The notes: generated by a model from the letters alone, not told the origin. Shown: positions 1-7,545, counted from the first letter of the stretch. The stretch: 36,132 nt of DNA from Desulfuromonadaceae bacterium (GCA_019429445.1 JAHYIW010000028.1:1-36132); one strand, 5' to 3'. Numbers and translations are program-made.

Positions 1-1390
1 GGGATGCCGCCTTCATGGATCCCGCCACGATGGTGTATTGCCCCGGAGCGGGCGTTGAACCGGCAACATAGCTGCCGAACCGCCCCGCGCCTTCCAGGAC
101 ATCGGTGATCTGCGCGTTGTAGAGCGGGTTGGCGCTGAAGCTCTCCAGAACAAAGCTGAAGCGGATGCGCGCCGTTCCCAGAGGCACACCGGTCGCCGGG
201 TCATATTCGTACACCGGCACGCCGGCGCGCTTGGCCAGGCCGATGCGTTCCAGCGGAACCTGCAGGGCGATCTGGTTGGAACTGCTTTTGACCGGTCCCA
301 TGCCGTCATCGAAGAAGGCATCCCCGATATTGTCAATCGGCCCGCTGTAACCCGTCTTGACGCGGACGGCAAAGCTCATGTCGGTGGTCACGTTGGGGGC
401 CAGACTGAAGGCGGTGGAGGCCGCCGCCACTTCGATCGCCGCGGCATCGTCGCCGTTGGTGCGGTACTGGAAAGGCGGGTCGCCGGGGAGCCGGTAGAGC
501 TTGATTGCATTGGGCAGGCTGGTGGCCAGACTGCCCGGCACGTAGCCGACGCCCGCGGGGATCACATCCCGGATGATAAAAACAGTTTTCGGCGCCCCGT
601 CGATCAGGATCGGGGTGCCCATCGGGCCGGCCATCGGGCTGGGCGCGGCCGGGCTGTTCCCGGTGTTGGTGGCCACCAGGTGGTAGTTGACGGTCATGCC
701 GGGATAGACGCTCCCGGCCTGGTCGGCCCGCTTGGTCAGCAGCACGGAGGCCACGCTGCCGGTGCGGATGGTGTCCGTATTGATAGCCGCAACAGGCGCC
801 GCACTCGTGGTGGTTGCGGTCAGGCGGAGCTGGGCGCTCGCGTTCCCTGCGTCCAAAGGGATCAGACCGATCACCAGCAGCGAAGCGTACTGACCAGCCG
901 GAAGCGACAAACCGGGAACACCGAGCGGCAGGGCCGTTTCGTCAGGATCGGCCACGCCGTTGCCGTTGAGGTCCAGGACCAGCTTGAGATTCGTCAGGTC
1001 GTAGCCGTCGCCGGGGAGGTTGATCAGGGTGAAATTATAGGTGGAAGCGACGTTCCCCGTGTTGGTGAGGACGTGGGGCAGAGCGATCCAGGCGCCGATC
1101 GGGCGGTTCGCCGTCCAGTCGGGCGTCAGAGCCAGGGCTTCCACAGCCGCGACTTCAACGCTGACGGTATTGGAGCTGATTGTTTCCGGCAGCTTGTGGC
1201 CGGCGGGGATGTAGGTCGCCTCCGCCCGGTTATTGATCACAAACCCGGCGGGCGGCGCTGCCGCATATGCGGGCAGGGCAAACGCCCAGGCCGCCAGCAG
1301 CACGGCCAGCATCAGGCACATCGCCAAGGCTGGATTGAACCGCCGCTTGCGAAACCGATCATCTCGGGTATGTGAGGACTTTATTTCCAT
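1..1390 (-). CDS. Secreted DUF11-type repeat surface protein (3' end outside window)
   Basis: An uninterrupted minus-strand frame runs from an ATG at 1390 to the left edge, giving at least 463 residues with no stop. The N-terminus has basic residues (RFRKRRF), a hydrophobic stretch (about residues 23-38) and an A-x-A-like end (PAYAAAP), which reads as a Sec signal peptide. The mature part is rich in Thr, Asn, Gly and Pro. It repeats the DUF11 (TIGR01451-type) signature, for example 'LTNTGNVAS' and 'VATNTGNSP', alternating with 'DLNGNGVADPDE', a Ca-binding-type loop. DUF11 domains are immunoglobulin-like modules of cell-surface and extracellular proteins. No good Shine-Dalgarno precedes the ATG; a second in-frame ATG at codon 24 is less likely because it would cut into the signal peptide. 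It follows the repeat/DUF559 block downstream of the 951-aa relative. Function beyond a surface structural role is unknown. Confidence 0.8.
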   Translation of the reverse strand, partial: MEIKSSHTRDDRFRKRRFNPALAMCLMLAVLLAAWAFALPAYAAAPPAGFVINNRAEATYIPAGHKLPETISSNTVSVEVAAVEALALTPDWTANRPIGAWIALPHVLTNTGNVASTYNFTLINLPGDGYDLTNLKLVLDLNGNGVADPDETALPLGVPGLSLPAGQYASLLVIGLIPLDAGNASAQLRLTATTTSAAPVAAINTDTIRTGSVASVLLTKRADQAGSVYPGMTVNYHLVATNTGNSPAAPSPMAGPMGTPILIDGAPKTVFIIRDVIPAGVGYVPGSLATSLPNAIKLYRLPGDPPFQYRTNGDDAAAIEVAAASTAFSLAPNVTTDMSFAVRVKTGYSGPIDNIGDAFFDDGMGPVKSSSNQIALQVPLERIGLAKRAGVPVYEYDPATGVPLGTARIRFSFVLESFSANPLYNAQITDVLEGAGRFGSYVAGSTPAPGQYTIVAGSMKAAS

Positions 1391-1476
1391 AATTTTTAAA
1401 ACGGCAACCTCACCGCAGAATGCGATCTGAGCAGTTAAACTGCAACTTCACTTAAACCGCATTCACCGTAAATCCC

Positions 1477-1872
1477 TTCACCCACCCCCCAACCCCCTCC
1501 CGTCAAGGGAGGGGGAAAGGGACTTAGTTTACGCTACCTGCCAGCAACTCCCCCTTTTTTTCCCTCCCCCCCTGCGGGGGAGGGTTAGGGTGGGGGGGTA
1601 ATTTGCTGCTTCACCCACCCCCCCAACCCTCTCCCGTCAAGGGAGGGGGAAGTTTCTTCAAGCGGGAGGGAACCGCTGTGTGTCTCCCCCTGTCTTTTTC
1701 CCTCCCCCCCTGCGGGGGAGGGTTAGGGTGGGGGGGTAATTTGCTGCTTCACCCACCCCCCAACCCCCTCCCGTCAAGGGAGGGGGGAGTTTCTTCAAGC
1801 GGGAGGGAACCGCTGTGTGTCTCCCCCTGTCTTTTTCCCTCCCCCCTGCGGGGGAGGGTTAGGGTGGGGGGT
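1477..1872. repeat. Tandem GC-hairpin / G-quadruplex repeat units A, B and C
   Basis: Three tandem units lie at 1477-1609, 1610-1747 and 1748-1872. Each begins TTCACCCACCCCCC and contains hairpin 1; in unit A the arms are 1493-1501 and 1507-1515, 9 bp and perfect. A 40-55 bp spacer follows, then hairpin 2 (in unit A arms 1562-1570 and 1576-1584, 9 bp and perfect). Units A and B close with TAATTTGCTGC. The right half of each unit reads G5-A-G3-TTA-G3-T-G6 or G7 on the plus strand. The left half reads G3-A-G5-TT-G6-T-G3 (or a close variant) on the minus strand. Both are classical intramolecular G-quadruplex patterns. Unit A has one spacer type (ACGCTACCTGCCAGCAACTC); units B and C share another (TTCTTCAAGCGGGAGGGAAC). 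Unit C lacks the closing TAATTTGCTGC, and the DUF559 stop codon lies 3 bp beyond it. Confidence 0.9.
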
Positions 1873-1874
1873 AC

Positions 1875-2219
1875 TCACCTCAGGCACTCCCGCCTGATAA
1901 CCTCCAGCACACCCTCAATATTTTCCATTACGTCGTTGTTCCAAAATCGTAATACAATAAATCCGTTGGCGCGCAGACAGTCATCTCTCTTTTGATCGTA
2001 TTCATTCTTTTCCGCATGCTGTCCGCCGTCAAGCTCTATAACAATCCTTTTGTCAAAGGATATGAAGTCCACAATGTATGCTGCAACCGGCTGCTGTCGG
2101 CGAAACTTGATGCCTTCCAGTTGACTGTTTCTCAAATACCGCCATAAGAGACGCTCTGTGTCCGTGCTATTGTTTCTCAATTCTCTGGCAAATGCCTTAA
2201 GGGGACTCTGTGGTTTCAT
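1875..2219 (-). CDS. DUF559 (Vsr-like, PD-(D/E)XK superfamily) nuclease embedded in repeats
   Basis: This 114-residue protein has the DUF559 layout: an N-terminal helix (ARELRNNSTDTERLLWRYLR), then an F-R-R-Q core, D51 in 'VDF', the 'IELDGGQH' motif (E62, D64, H68), and 'GFIVLRFWNNDV' with W93. DUF559 belongs to the very-short-patch-repair endonuclease-like superfamily; the D51/E62/D64/H68 set matches the expected metal-binding and catalytic positions, so the enzyme appears intact. The frame could extend upstream to 2255, but those 12 codons are repeat sequence; the ATG at 2219 is preferred. A G-rich stretch of the repeat (GGGGGAAG) just upstream could serve as its ribosome-binding site. Base composition is visibly more AT-rich than the flanking genes, which suggests separate origin. 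Its substrate and biological role are not established. Confidence 0.85.
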   Translation of the reverse strand: MKPQSPLKAFARELRNNSTDTERLLWRYLRNSQLEGIKFRRQQPVAAYIVDFISFDKRIVIELDGGQHAEKNEYDQKRDDCLRANGFIVLRFWNNDVMENIEGVLEVIRRECLR

Positions 2220-2226
2220 TGCTTTC

Positions 2227-2532
2227 TTCCCCCACCCCTTAATCCCCTCCCGCAAGGGGAGGGGAAAGGGACTTGGTTTACGCTGCCTGCCAGCAACTCC
2301 CCCTTTTTTTCCCTCCCCCCTTGCGGGGGAGGGTTAGGGTGGGGGGTAATTTGCTGCTTCCCCCACCCCTTAATCCCCTCCCGTCAAGGGGAGGGGAAAG
2401 GGACTTGGTTTACGCTGCCTGCCAGCAACTCCCCCTGTCTTTTTCCCTCCCCCCTTGCGGGGGAGGGTTAGGGTGGGGGGTAATTTGCTGCTTCACCCAC
2501 CCCCCAACCCCCTCCCGTCAAGGGAGGGGGGC
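2227..2532. repeat. Tandem GC-hairpin / G-quadruplex repeat units D, E and partial F
   Basis: This continues the array on the other side of the DUF559 gene. Unit D is 2227-2357 and unit E is 2358-2491. Unit F (2492-2532) consists only of the left half with hairpin 1. D and E carry the same spacer type as unit A (GCTGCCTGCCAGCAACTC). Their left halves differ slightly (CCCCACCCCTTAATCCCCTC). Plus-strand four-G-tract motifs lie at 2325-2346 and 2459-2480. The array ends 16 bp before the stop codon of the upstream 951-aa gene, so in leftward transcripts it is the immediate 3' UTR of that gene. The hairpins could stabilise or terminate that mRNA, though no clear run of U follows them in the leftward direction. 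Confidence 0.88.
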
Positions 2533-2547
2533 TTTTCTCTCATCGCA

Positions 2548-5403
2548 CTACTGCCGGACCTTGACGCTGAAGGTCGCGGTCGCGCTGCTGGCAGGCGTCA
2601 GGGTGATGCCCGAGCAACTGAAGGTCGGGGCAGCGTATGCTGCCGTTCCCATGGTACAGGCGGGATTGGGAGTACCGGTAGCAACAGGGTACTGATCGGT
2701 GTACGCCGGCAAGCTGTCCTCAATGGTCAAGTTGTTAATATCTCCATTTCCTTGATTGGTGGCAGTCACCTGATACATGATGCATTCCCCCGGTTTGGCG
2801 TTGAGCTTGTTGGTGGTATAAAGAACATCAGCGGTACCGTCGCAATCAGCGTCAAGCGCCTGAGTTTTCTCCAGACGCACTTGACCGGTCAGCACGGTGG
2901 TGGTGTTGGTAATCGTGTTGCTGATAGTTCCGCAACCATCGGTTAGGTACCATGACACCACATCAACGGACCCGGCGGCTGCACCGGCCGGCGCAAACAC
3001 CTTGACCAGTCCCTTAAAGGTTTCACCCGGAGTGAATAAGTTGTCGTCGCCGTCTTGATATGTCATCGTGGGGCCTGAAAGGGGAATGTCTCCCGCGTCG
3101 ATCTGACCATTTCCGTTGACGTCAATATACATGACGAAGGTCCACCCCTGGCTCGCCAGGGATTGGGTTGTGGTGAAGGTGACCGTGTTTGGGTCGGCGG
3201 TGCAGGTGGTGTTGCCGGAGTTGGTCATGGCCTGTGAATAGACCACGGTGCCGCCCGCATAGATCTGACCGACGTTGTTGGGTGCCACTGAAATGCTCGG
3301 GACTAAATTTACGTCCACGGCATCCCACTTCCTATCATAAGCGCCGGTCGCCGCGGATTTGATCTGGAAGTAAACAGAGGTCTCGCCAGGCAGGGAGTCG
3401 GCGGGTACCGTCACCACGGCACAGACGGTGGTCTCGGCGCCGGCCGCCACGGGGCCAACATTGCTAATCGTCGAGCCGATAATGGAGCAGTTCTTTGCGC
3501 CGCTGATATCGGCGTGGAACTGCAGCGTCCAGCCAGCCGGGAGGTTGGTGGTCGGACTGAAGGCGGTGGAGCCGGAGTAGGTAAGGGCGTAGGTGTCAGG
3601 TATGCCGCCCTCGTTACGCACGAAAAGGGGGATGACAACAGATTTGCCTGGTTGAACCGAATAGCTTTTGGTGGCTGCAGCACCGATGGCATCCTGATTG
3701 ACGTTGGGATCAGCCGTGCCGGCACTGTTGGCCAGGTCCACCGTCGGCTCTTTCAGGCTGCCGACGCGGTCGTAGGTCGTGTTTGTTTTGGTGATATCAC
3801 CGACGGAGGTCGCCTTCTTCTCGAAGTCAAAAGGACCAGACGGGCAGCCGCCGCTACAGGCGCTTAGCGGCAGCGTAATTTTCATAAAGACAGTGAGGGA
3901 CTCACCGGGCGCCAGGGGGCCGGTGTCAGGGATGCCATCGCCGTTGGTGTCGAGTAGAGGCGCGCCGGTCGCCGTCCTTAAGAGCTGGTAGGAAGTGCCT
4001 ACGGGCCAGCTACTCGCAGGAGCCTGTGTGGCCGTAATATTGAAGGTATCGGTCGTGGTGCCGGTGTTCCAGACGACGTTGGGGAAAAATATTGGCTGAC
4101 CCAGGGTTGCTGCGGCCTCGTAAAGCAGGTCCGGGTTATCGGGAGAGTCTGTGTCTGTATTCACCGGTCGGGTGTTGACGCCGTCCGTCGGGACACCGCT
4201 TGCGTTCGTGCCGTCGTTCAGGACGACGCTGTAGCCGGGCAGGACGTTGTAGTACGACAGGTTGGTCTGGAAGGTGGCATCCGTGCTGTTGTCAGTTTCA
4301 TCGCCCGGTGTGGCGTCGATTCCGTACATGGCGGTGTTGGTCGTGGTGCTGACTCCGACCACGGCGGTATTTTCCACCAGGACCTGGAAGCTGATGCTGC
4401 TGGTCGTGTTGGCGCCGATATCGGCGATGGTGGCCGAAATGTTGGTAACGGTATCGGGATCGCTCCCCGTGGTACTTACAGAGTAACGTGCGGTCATGTC
4501 GCCACTGGTTTGGGCATTACCCGAAGCGTCCGTAAGCACCGTGTCGCCGCCGGCGCTCCACCTGCCGCTACCCGCAACATACTTGTAACCGGCTGTCGCG
4601 CCGGATCCGATCACGTCGTACAGAGCCAGATTTCCTGCTGTGCTGCCGACGTTCGTAAAGGCCAGCGTGTAGGTAAGCGTTACGCCGGTCGGCCCCTGAG
4701 TCGCGCTGATTCCCTTGGTGACCTGGAAGGCGGCGGCGGCCGTGACGGTCAGGGTGTCGGTGTTGGTCTTGACGTTGTCGCCAGTTTCACCGAAAGTCCC
4801 ATTTCCATTGCCGTCGTAAAGCGCCAGGGTGCTCCCCGTGGCGGTCACGGTGATCTGATCCGCACCAGTACTTCCTGACGGAACGGTCATGGCGACCACG
4901 AAGTCGTACGTGCCTCCCGGCGGCAGGCTGGGGGTGGTGAAGGTGCTGCCGAGGCCGGTTGCCAGCGGCACCGTGCCGTCGGGCACGCCGTCGCTGTTGG
5001 CGTCGAGAAAAATGTTGACGGTGGCGAAGTCGCTGTCTTCCGCACCGAAGTCGCTGGTTGACAGTACGAACGAGTCGTTGCCGTTACCGGTGTTGGTGAG
5101 GGTGTGGGGCATATAGACCGTATTGCCGACGGCGGCGGTCTTGGTGTTGTCCGTCACCAGGGTAAGGCTGCCGACCTGCAGCACGGTGGTTTCCACCAGG
5201 TTGGACGTGGTGGTCTGGGTCTGACCGCTGGCGTCGGTGTAGTTGGCGATGGCCTGGTTGCCGATGATCGACCCCGCGAGCGGTGTCGCCGCCATAACGG
5301 ATGCGGTCGCCGACAGGGACAGCAGCGCGAAAATGGCCAGGGCGCACCATTGCACGCCCGGGCCAGGCCGGCTAATAAAGGTTAATAGTTTGAAGTGTCT
5401 CAT
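2548..5403 (-). CDS. Large secreted DUF11-repeat surface protein
   Basis: The product is 951 residues. The ATG at 5403 is preceded by AAGGAG at good spacing. A signal peptide is visible at about residues 18-39 (hydrophobic, ending SVMAAT). The rest is a chain of beta-rich modules with DUF11-type cores, such as 'PHTLTNTGNGNDSF', 'LTYTLAFTNVGSTAGN', 'QAMTNSGNTTC' and 'MYQVTATNQGNGDINN'. Aspartate-rich calcium-type loops alternate with them: DANSDGVPDG, DTNGDGIPDTG, DVNGNGQIDAGD and DADCDGTAD. The C-terminus (ATFSVKVRQ) is the last strand of a DUF11 module; no LPXTG, PEP-CTERM or autotransporter barrel is visible, so anchoring is unclear. It lies between the 182-aa relative upstream and the repeat/nuclease block downstream, same strand. 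Likely an extracellular adhesin or surface-layer component; the exact role is unknown. Confidence 0.85.
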   Translation of the reverse strand: MRHFKLLTFISRPGPGVQWCALAIFALLSLSATASVMAATPLAGSIIGNQAIANYTDASGQTQTTTSNLVETTVLQVGSLTLVTDNTKTAAVGNTVYMPHTLTNTGNGNDSFVLSTSDFGAEDSDFATVNIFLDANSDGVPDGTVPLATGLGSTFTTPSLPPGGTYDFVVAMTVPSGSTGADQITVTATGSTLALYDGNGNGTFGETGDNVKTNTDTLTVTAAAAFQVTKGISATQGPTGVTLTYTLAFTNVGSTAGNLALYDVIGSGATAGYKYVAGSGRWSAGGDTVLTDASGNAQTSGDMTARYSVSTTGSDPDTVTNISATIADIGANTTSSISFQVLVENTAVVGVSTTTNTAMYGIDATPGDETDNSTDATFQTNLSYYNVLPGYSVVLNDGTNASGVPTDGVNTRPVNTDTDSPDNPDLLYEAAATLGQPIFFPNVVWNTGTTTDTFNITATQAPASSWPVGTSYQLLRTATGAPLLDTNGDGIPDTGPLAPGESLTVFMKITLPLSACSGGCPSGPFDFEKKATSVGDITKTNTTYDRVGSLKEPTVDLANSAGTADPNVNQDAIGAAATKSYSVQPGKSVVIPLFVRNEGGIPDTYALTYSGSTAFSPTTNLPAGWTLQFHADISGAKNCSIIGSTISNVGPVAAGAETTVCAVVTVPADSLPGETSVYFQIKSAATGAYDRKWDAVDVNLVPSISVAPNNVGQIYAGGTVVYSQAMTNSGNTTCTADPNTVTFTTTQSLASQGWTFVMYIDVNGNGQIDAGDIPLSGPTMTYQDGDDNLFTPGETFKGLVKVFAPAGAAAGSVDVVSWYLTDGCGTISNTITNTTTVLTGQVRLEKTQALDADCDGTADVLYTTNKLNAKPGECIMYQVTATNQGNGDINNLTIEDSLPAYTDQYPVATGTPNPACTMGTAAYAAPTFSCSGITLTPASSATATFSVKVRQ

Positions 5404-5534
5404 TTTTCTGCTCCTTTGTGGTTGTTGTGGTTAACATATCGATAATAATTGAAACTATTGCCTTGCGGCGCCTCTATTTCGTTGTCTGTAACGGTGGCCC
5501 GTTATCACGTCAGATGCCATTCATGGTCCCCCCC

Positions 5535-6083
5535 CTAACGGGCGCCTTCAGCCTGCTGCGGGGCGGGCTGTGCGGTTGCTTGAGAGACTTTTGCGCGGGC
5601 ACGGGCCGCGAAGTCCTTGCCGGGATCTATGGCTTTGACTTCCCAGCGCAAAAATCGATATTCACTGGCGGGGATAATCTCCGTGACGCTCTTGCCGTCC
5701 TTCTCCACCGTCCTCTTGAGAGGCTCAGGGGCGAACTCCTTGCCGTCCGCAGAGGCCAGGGCGCCGGCCGGCCGGGCGCTGTTCGCGACATAGTCCAGAC
5801 CCTCCGGGATCGGCAGGGTGGCCGTCAGCTGGCGCATGGGTACTTTGCCGCTGTTCGTATACACCGCCCGGTATTCCACGAGGTCGCCGGGCTTGACCCT
5901 GGTCGCTTCGGTCAGCGCCTCCTGCCCCTGGCTGTTCACCTCGACATTTTTAAGGGTCAGGATGACCTGCAGGGGGTCTCCCGTCTGGGCAGCCGCATCC
6001 TGTGACGCCCCTGCCATCGCCAGGGCGAGCAGCACTGCCGTAGCTGCGAAGACGGTTTTTACTGTTGCCGTTACTGATCTCAT
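5535..6083 (-). CDS. Small secreted DUF11-type protein
   Basis: The product is 182 residues from the ATG at 6083, which has AAGGAG at ideal spacing. An ATG 18 bp further upstream overlaps that Shine-Dalgarno and is rejected. A signal peptide spans about residues 1-33 (VFAATAVLLALAMAGASQDA then AAAQT). A single DUF11-like module follows: 'VILTLKNVEV', 'VKPGDLVEYRAVYTNSGK' and 'ATLPIPEGLDYVANS', then 'EYRFLRWEVKAIDPG'. The C-terminal tail is Ala/Gln-rich (ATAQPAPQQAEGAR). It is the first gene of the leftward surface-protein cluster, 131 bp before the 951-aa protein. It may be a partner or assembly subunit of the larger proteins; this is inference from position only. Confidence 0.82.
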   Translation of the reverse strand: MRSVTATVKTVFAATAVLLALAMAGASQDAAAQTGDPLQVILTLKNVEVNSQGQEALTEATRVKPGDLVEYRAVYTNSGKVPMRQLTATLPIPEGLDYVANSARPAGALASADGKEFAPEPLKRTVEKDGKSVTEIIPASEYRFLRWEVKAIDPGKDFAARARAKVSQATAQPAPQQAEGAR

Positions 6084-6230
6084 TACATCTTCTCCTTTCA
6101 TTGTTTTATTTTGATGAGGTTAATATTTCGTTGCTTCACGCCGACGCGCCGTCCGACCGCGCCTGTTGCCAGGTGTGTCTGCAGGCACCCCGATGCGCAC
6201 CCCTTGATTTTCCTAACCTTCCTGTCGATC

Positions 6231-6633
6231 TCATTCCTCACGCCGATTGCCGATATCCTCCTTGCATTTGCGGCAAATGCCTGTGCGGTTGAGAGTAATC
6301 TCGCAGATGGTATTTCTCCATATTATCACTCTTCTTGATGCTAATGTGATTTAACAGGGAGGAAACAGATAAATAGTCGGTGACAATACCGCAGACATAG
6401 CAGTAGAAGTGATGAGCAGGGATACAGGATGAGGCGCGTACCGGTTCTATATGCAATTCTTTTACCTTGCCAACTTTCACCAGTTCGCCGAGGAAATTGC
6501 AGAGAGTCGCCATCGAAATTCCGGGGTGTTGACGAGAAACACACCTGTAAATTTCTTCTCCCAAGGAGTGGGCGCGGCGGTTAGAGATGTATCTAAAAAT
6601 GGCCTGACGCTGAGGGGTTAACTTGAGCCCCAC
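6231..6633 (-). pseudogene. Fur/PerR-family metalloregulator with C-terminal frameshift
   Basis: The N-terminal part matches the Fur superfamily: 'GLKLTPQRQAIFRYI', 'AHSLGEEIYRCV', 'PGISMATLCNFLGELVKVGKV' (winged helix) and 'HHFYCYVCGIVTDY' (first zinc CxxC). In the zero frame the protein then turns to unrelated sequence and stops at 6238. In the +1 frame, from about 6302 to a TGA at 6231, it reads E-I-T-L-N-R-T-G-I-C-R-K-C-K, the expected second CxxC and family C-terminus. One base out of phase near 6303-6310 therefore separates the halves. The only in-frame start is a GTG at 6633 without a Shine-Dalgarno. Family-like codons (NLRSELAS) continue upstream of it, so the original start may also be lost. 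It is probably a decayed gene; sequencing error or recoding is possible. It lies directly upstream of the DUF11 cluster. Confidence 0.75.
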
Positions 6634-6815
6634 AGAGGCGAGTTCTGAACGTAGATTTCGAATAAAATATACCCTGTAGTGACCCTGTAAATTAAAATCA
6701 TTATAATTTGTGAGTAATGATTCTTAGGCAAAAATCCTATCATATGGATCGGTTTATTGCAATAGTCAGTGATTGAAATCGATTGCGGAGGCCCTGTTGG
6801 CCTTATCGAACGCCT
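6634..6815. other. Intergenic, AT-rich, no gene recognised
   Basis: This stretch separates the Fur-like pseudogene from the palindromic element. Its first 50 bp still encode Fur-like residues in frame without an ATG. The rest is AT-rich and probably held the regulator's promoter. No RNA gene was recognised. Confidence 0.5.
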
Positions 6816-6984
6816 CTAGCAGTTTGTCGGACTATCTATGAGCCGGCTGCAAATCCAGCTGTTTGGCCCATATTTCAGCTCCTTTTTGGTCCATAGCTAC
6901 GGCTATGCCCCTGCAAATGAGCTAAAATTTGTTCTCAAATATCCAAATTTTCGCTTCGGCCCGTATAGTCCGACAGGCTGCTAG
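6816..6984. mobile_element. MITE-like long inverted-repeat element
   Basis: The ends are a 20-bp inverted repeat matching at 18 positions: CTAGCAGTTTGTCGGACTAT at 6816-6835 and the complement of ATAGTCCGACAGGCTGCTAG at 6965-6984. The interior folds on itself too. ATTTCAGCTC pairs with GAGCTAAAAT with one mismatch, and the centre is a perfect CATAGC-TACG-GCTATG hairpin. No reading frame is carried. The element lies next to a transposase remnant but shares no obvious end sequence with it. The structure is that of a non-autonomous palindromic repeat; I see one copy only, so mobility is inferred. Confidence 0.65.
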
Positions 6985-7004
6985 CAGGCCGTTGGAAAAG
7001 AGGT

Positions 7005-7511
7005 TTACGGGTCTTTGATCGATCCTCGGATCGATTTTACAAGCTGGATTTTCCTGCTGAGCTGGTTTTTGTAGTCTTTGAAAATCCGTTTTGTGTCTCC
7101 GTGCCGGGCCCTATGGGGAGTCGCCAGACTGCGCAGGGTGGCGACGAATTCTTCCGTGTCGTAGCCCTTATCCGCACCGACCGTGCCCCGCCTTGTCCCG
7201 GGGATGTCCTGAACCATCTCTGCAGCGGCCTCCCGCTCAGCGGTTCCGGTGGCCAAGGTAAACCGAGTATCCACCATCAAGCCGTTTCGGTTCTCCATCA
7301 GGACATGACCCATGTAGCAAAGCTTCGATTCTTTTCCTTTCCCTTTGCGAAACAACCGGGATTCCGGATCGGTAGTCGAGGCACGGGTGTCGTTCTTGAA
7401 AGTTTTGCCGTGGAAATCAACGCTGTTGTTCCTTCCCGACCGGTTTCCCGGTCCCTTGTCACGAAACGGCAAGCTTTTGATCCATGTCCTCTGGCGAGAA
7501 TCCGTATTCAT
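7005..7511 (-). pseudogene. IS5-type DDE transposase remnant
   Basis: The 168-codon frame contains the IS5-family core: 'NNSVDFHGKTFKNDTRAST', 'TDPESRLFRKGKGKESKLCY', 'MGHVLMENRNGLMVDTRFT', 'ATGTAEREAAAEM' and 'VGADKGYDTEEFVATLR'. The last includes the central catalytic Asp region. The N-terminal third (helix-turn-helix and first catalytic Asp) is missing. After 'ATPHRAR' the sequence leaves the family consensus, so the C-terminal catalytic Glu region is missing too. Family homology seems to begin near 7478; the first few codons of the open frame are unrelated. It is therefore an internal fragment and cannot be active. No terminal inverted repeats or target duplications were identified. Confidence 0.75.
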
Positions 7512-7545
7512 AGATCAGGGCGCGAACAATTGGTGATTCCGACAT
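7459..7545 (-). CDS. 28-codon gene stub running into the transposase remnant
   Basis: An ATG at 7545 follows a purine-rich AGGAAAGGTAGG ribosome-binding region. It opens a frame starting MSESPIVRALIYEYGFSP and continuing EDMDQKLAVS before a TGA at 7459. Composition and the good initiation site suggest the 5' end of a real gene cut off by the IS fragment, which occupies a different frame from about 7478. The sequence loosely resembles N-termini of proteins with a type I restriction HsdR-like N-terminal domain, but it is too short to assign. It may not be expressed. Confidence 0.3.
   Translation of the reverse strand: MSESPIVRALIYEYGFSPEDMDQKLAVS

Noticed and set aside
680-1375. 231-aa plus-strand open frame
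   Set aside because: Antisense to the surface-protein gene, with no family resemblance; the minus frame has a signal peptide and DUF11 motifs.
1581-1590. TTAGGG as a telomere-like end
   Set aside because: It is an internal part of each repeat unit between G tracts and is not tandemly repeated as a hexamer.
1477-2532. Repeat array as CRISPR
   Set aside because: Units are ~133 bp, directly adjacent and self-similar throughout. There are no unique spacers and no cas genes.
1603-2946. Plus-strand open frames in and next to the repeats (130, 140 and 163 aa)
   Set aside because: They translate the GC repeats (PPPQPSP-type low complexity) and run antisense into the DUF11 gene.
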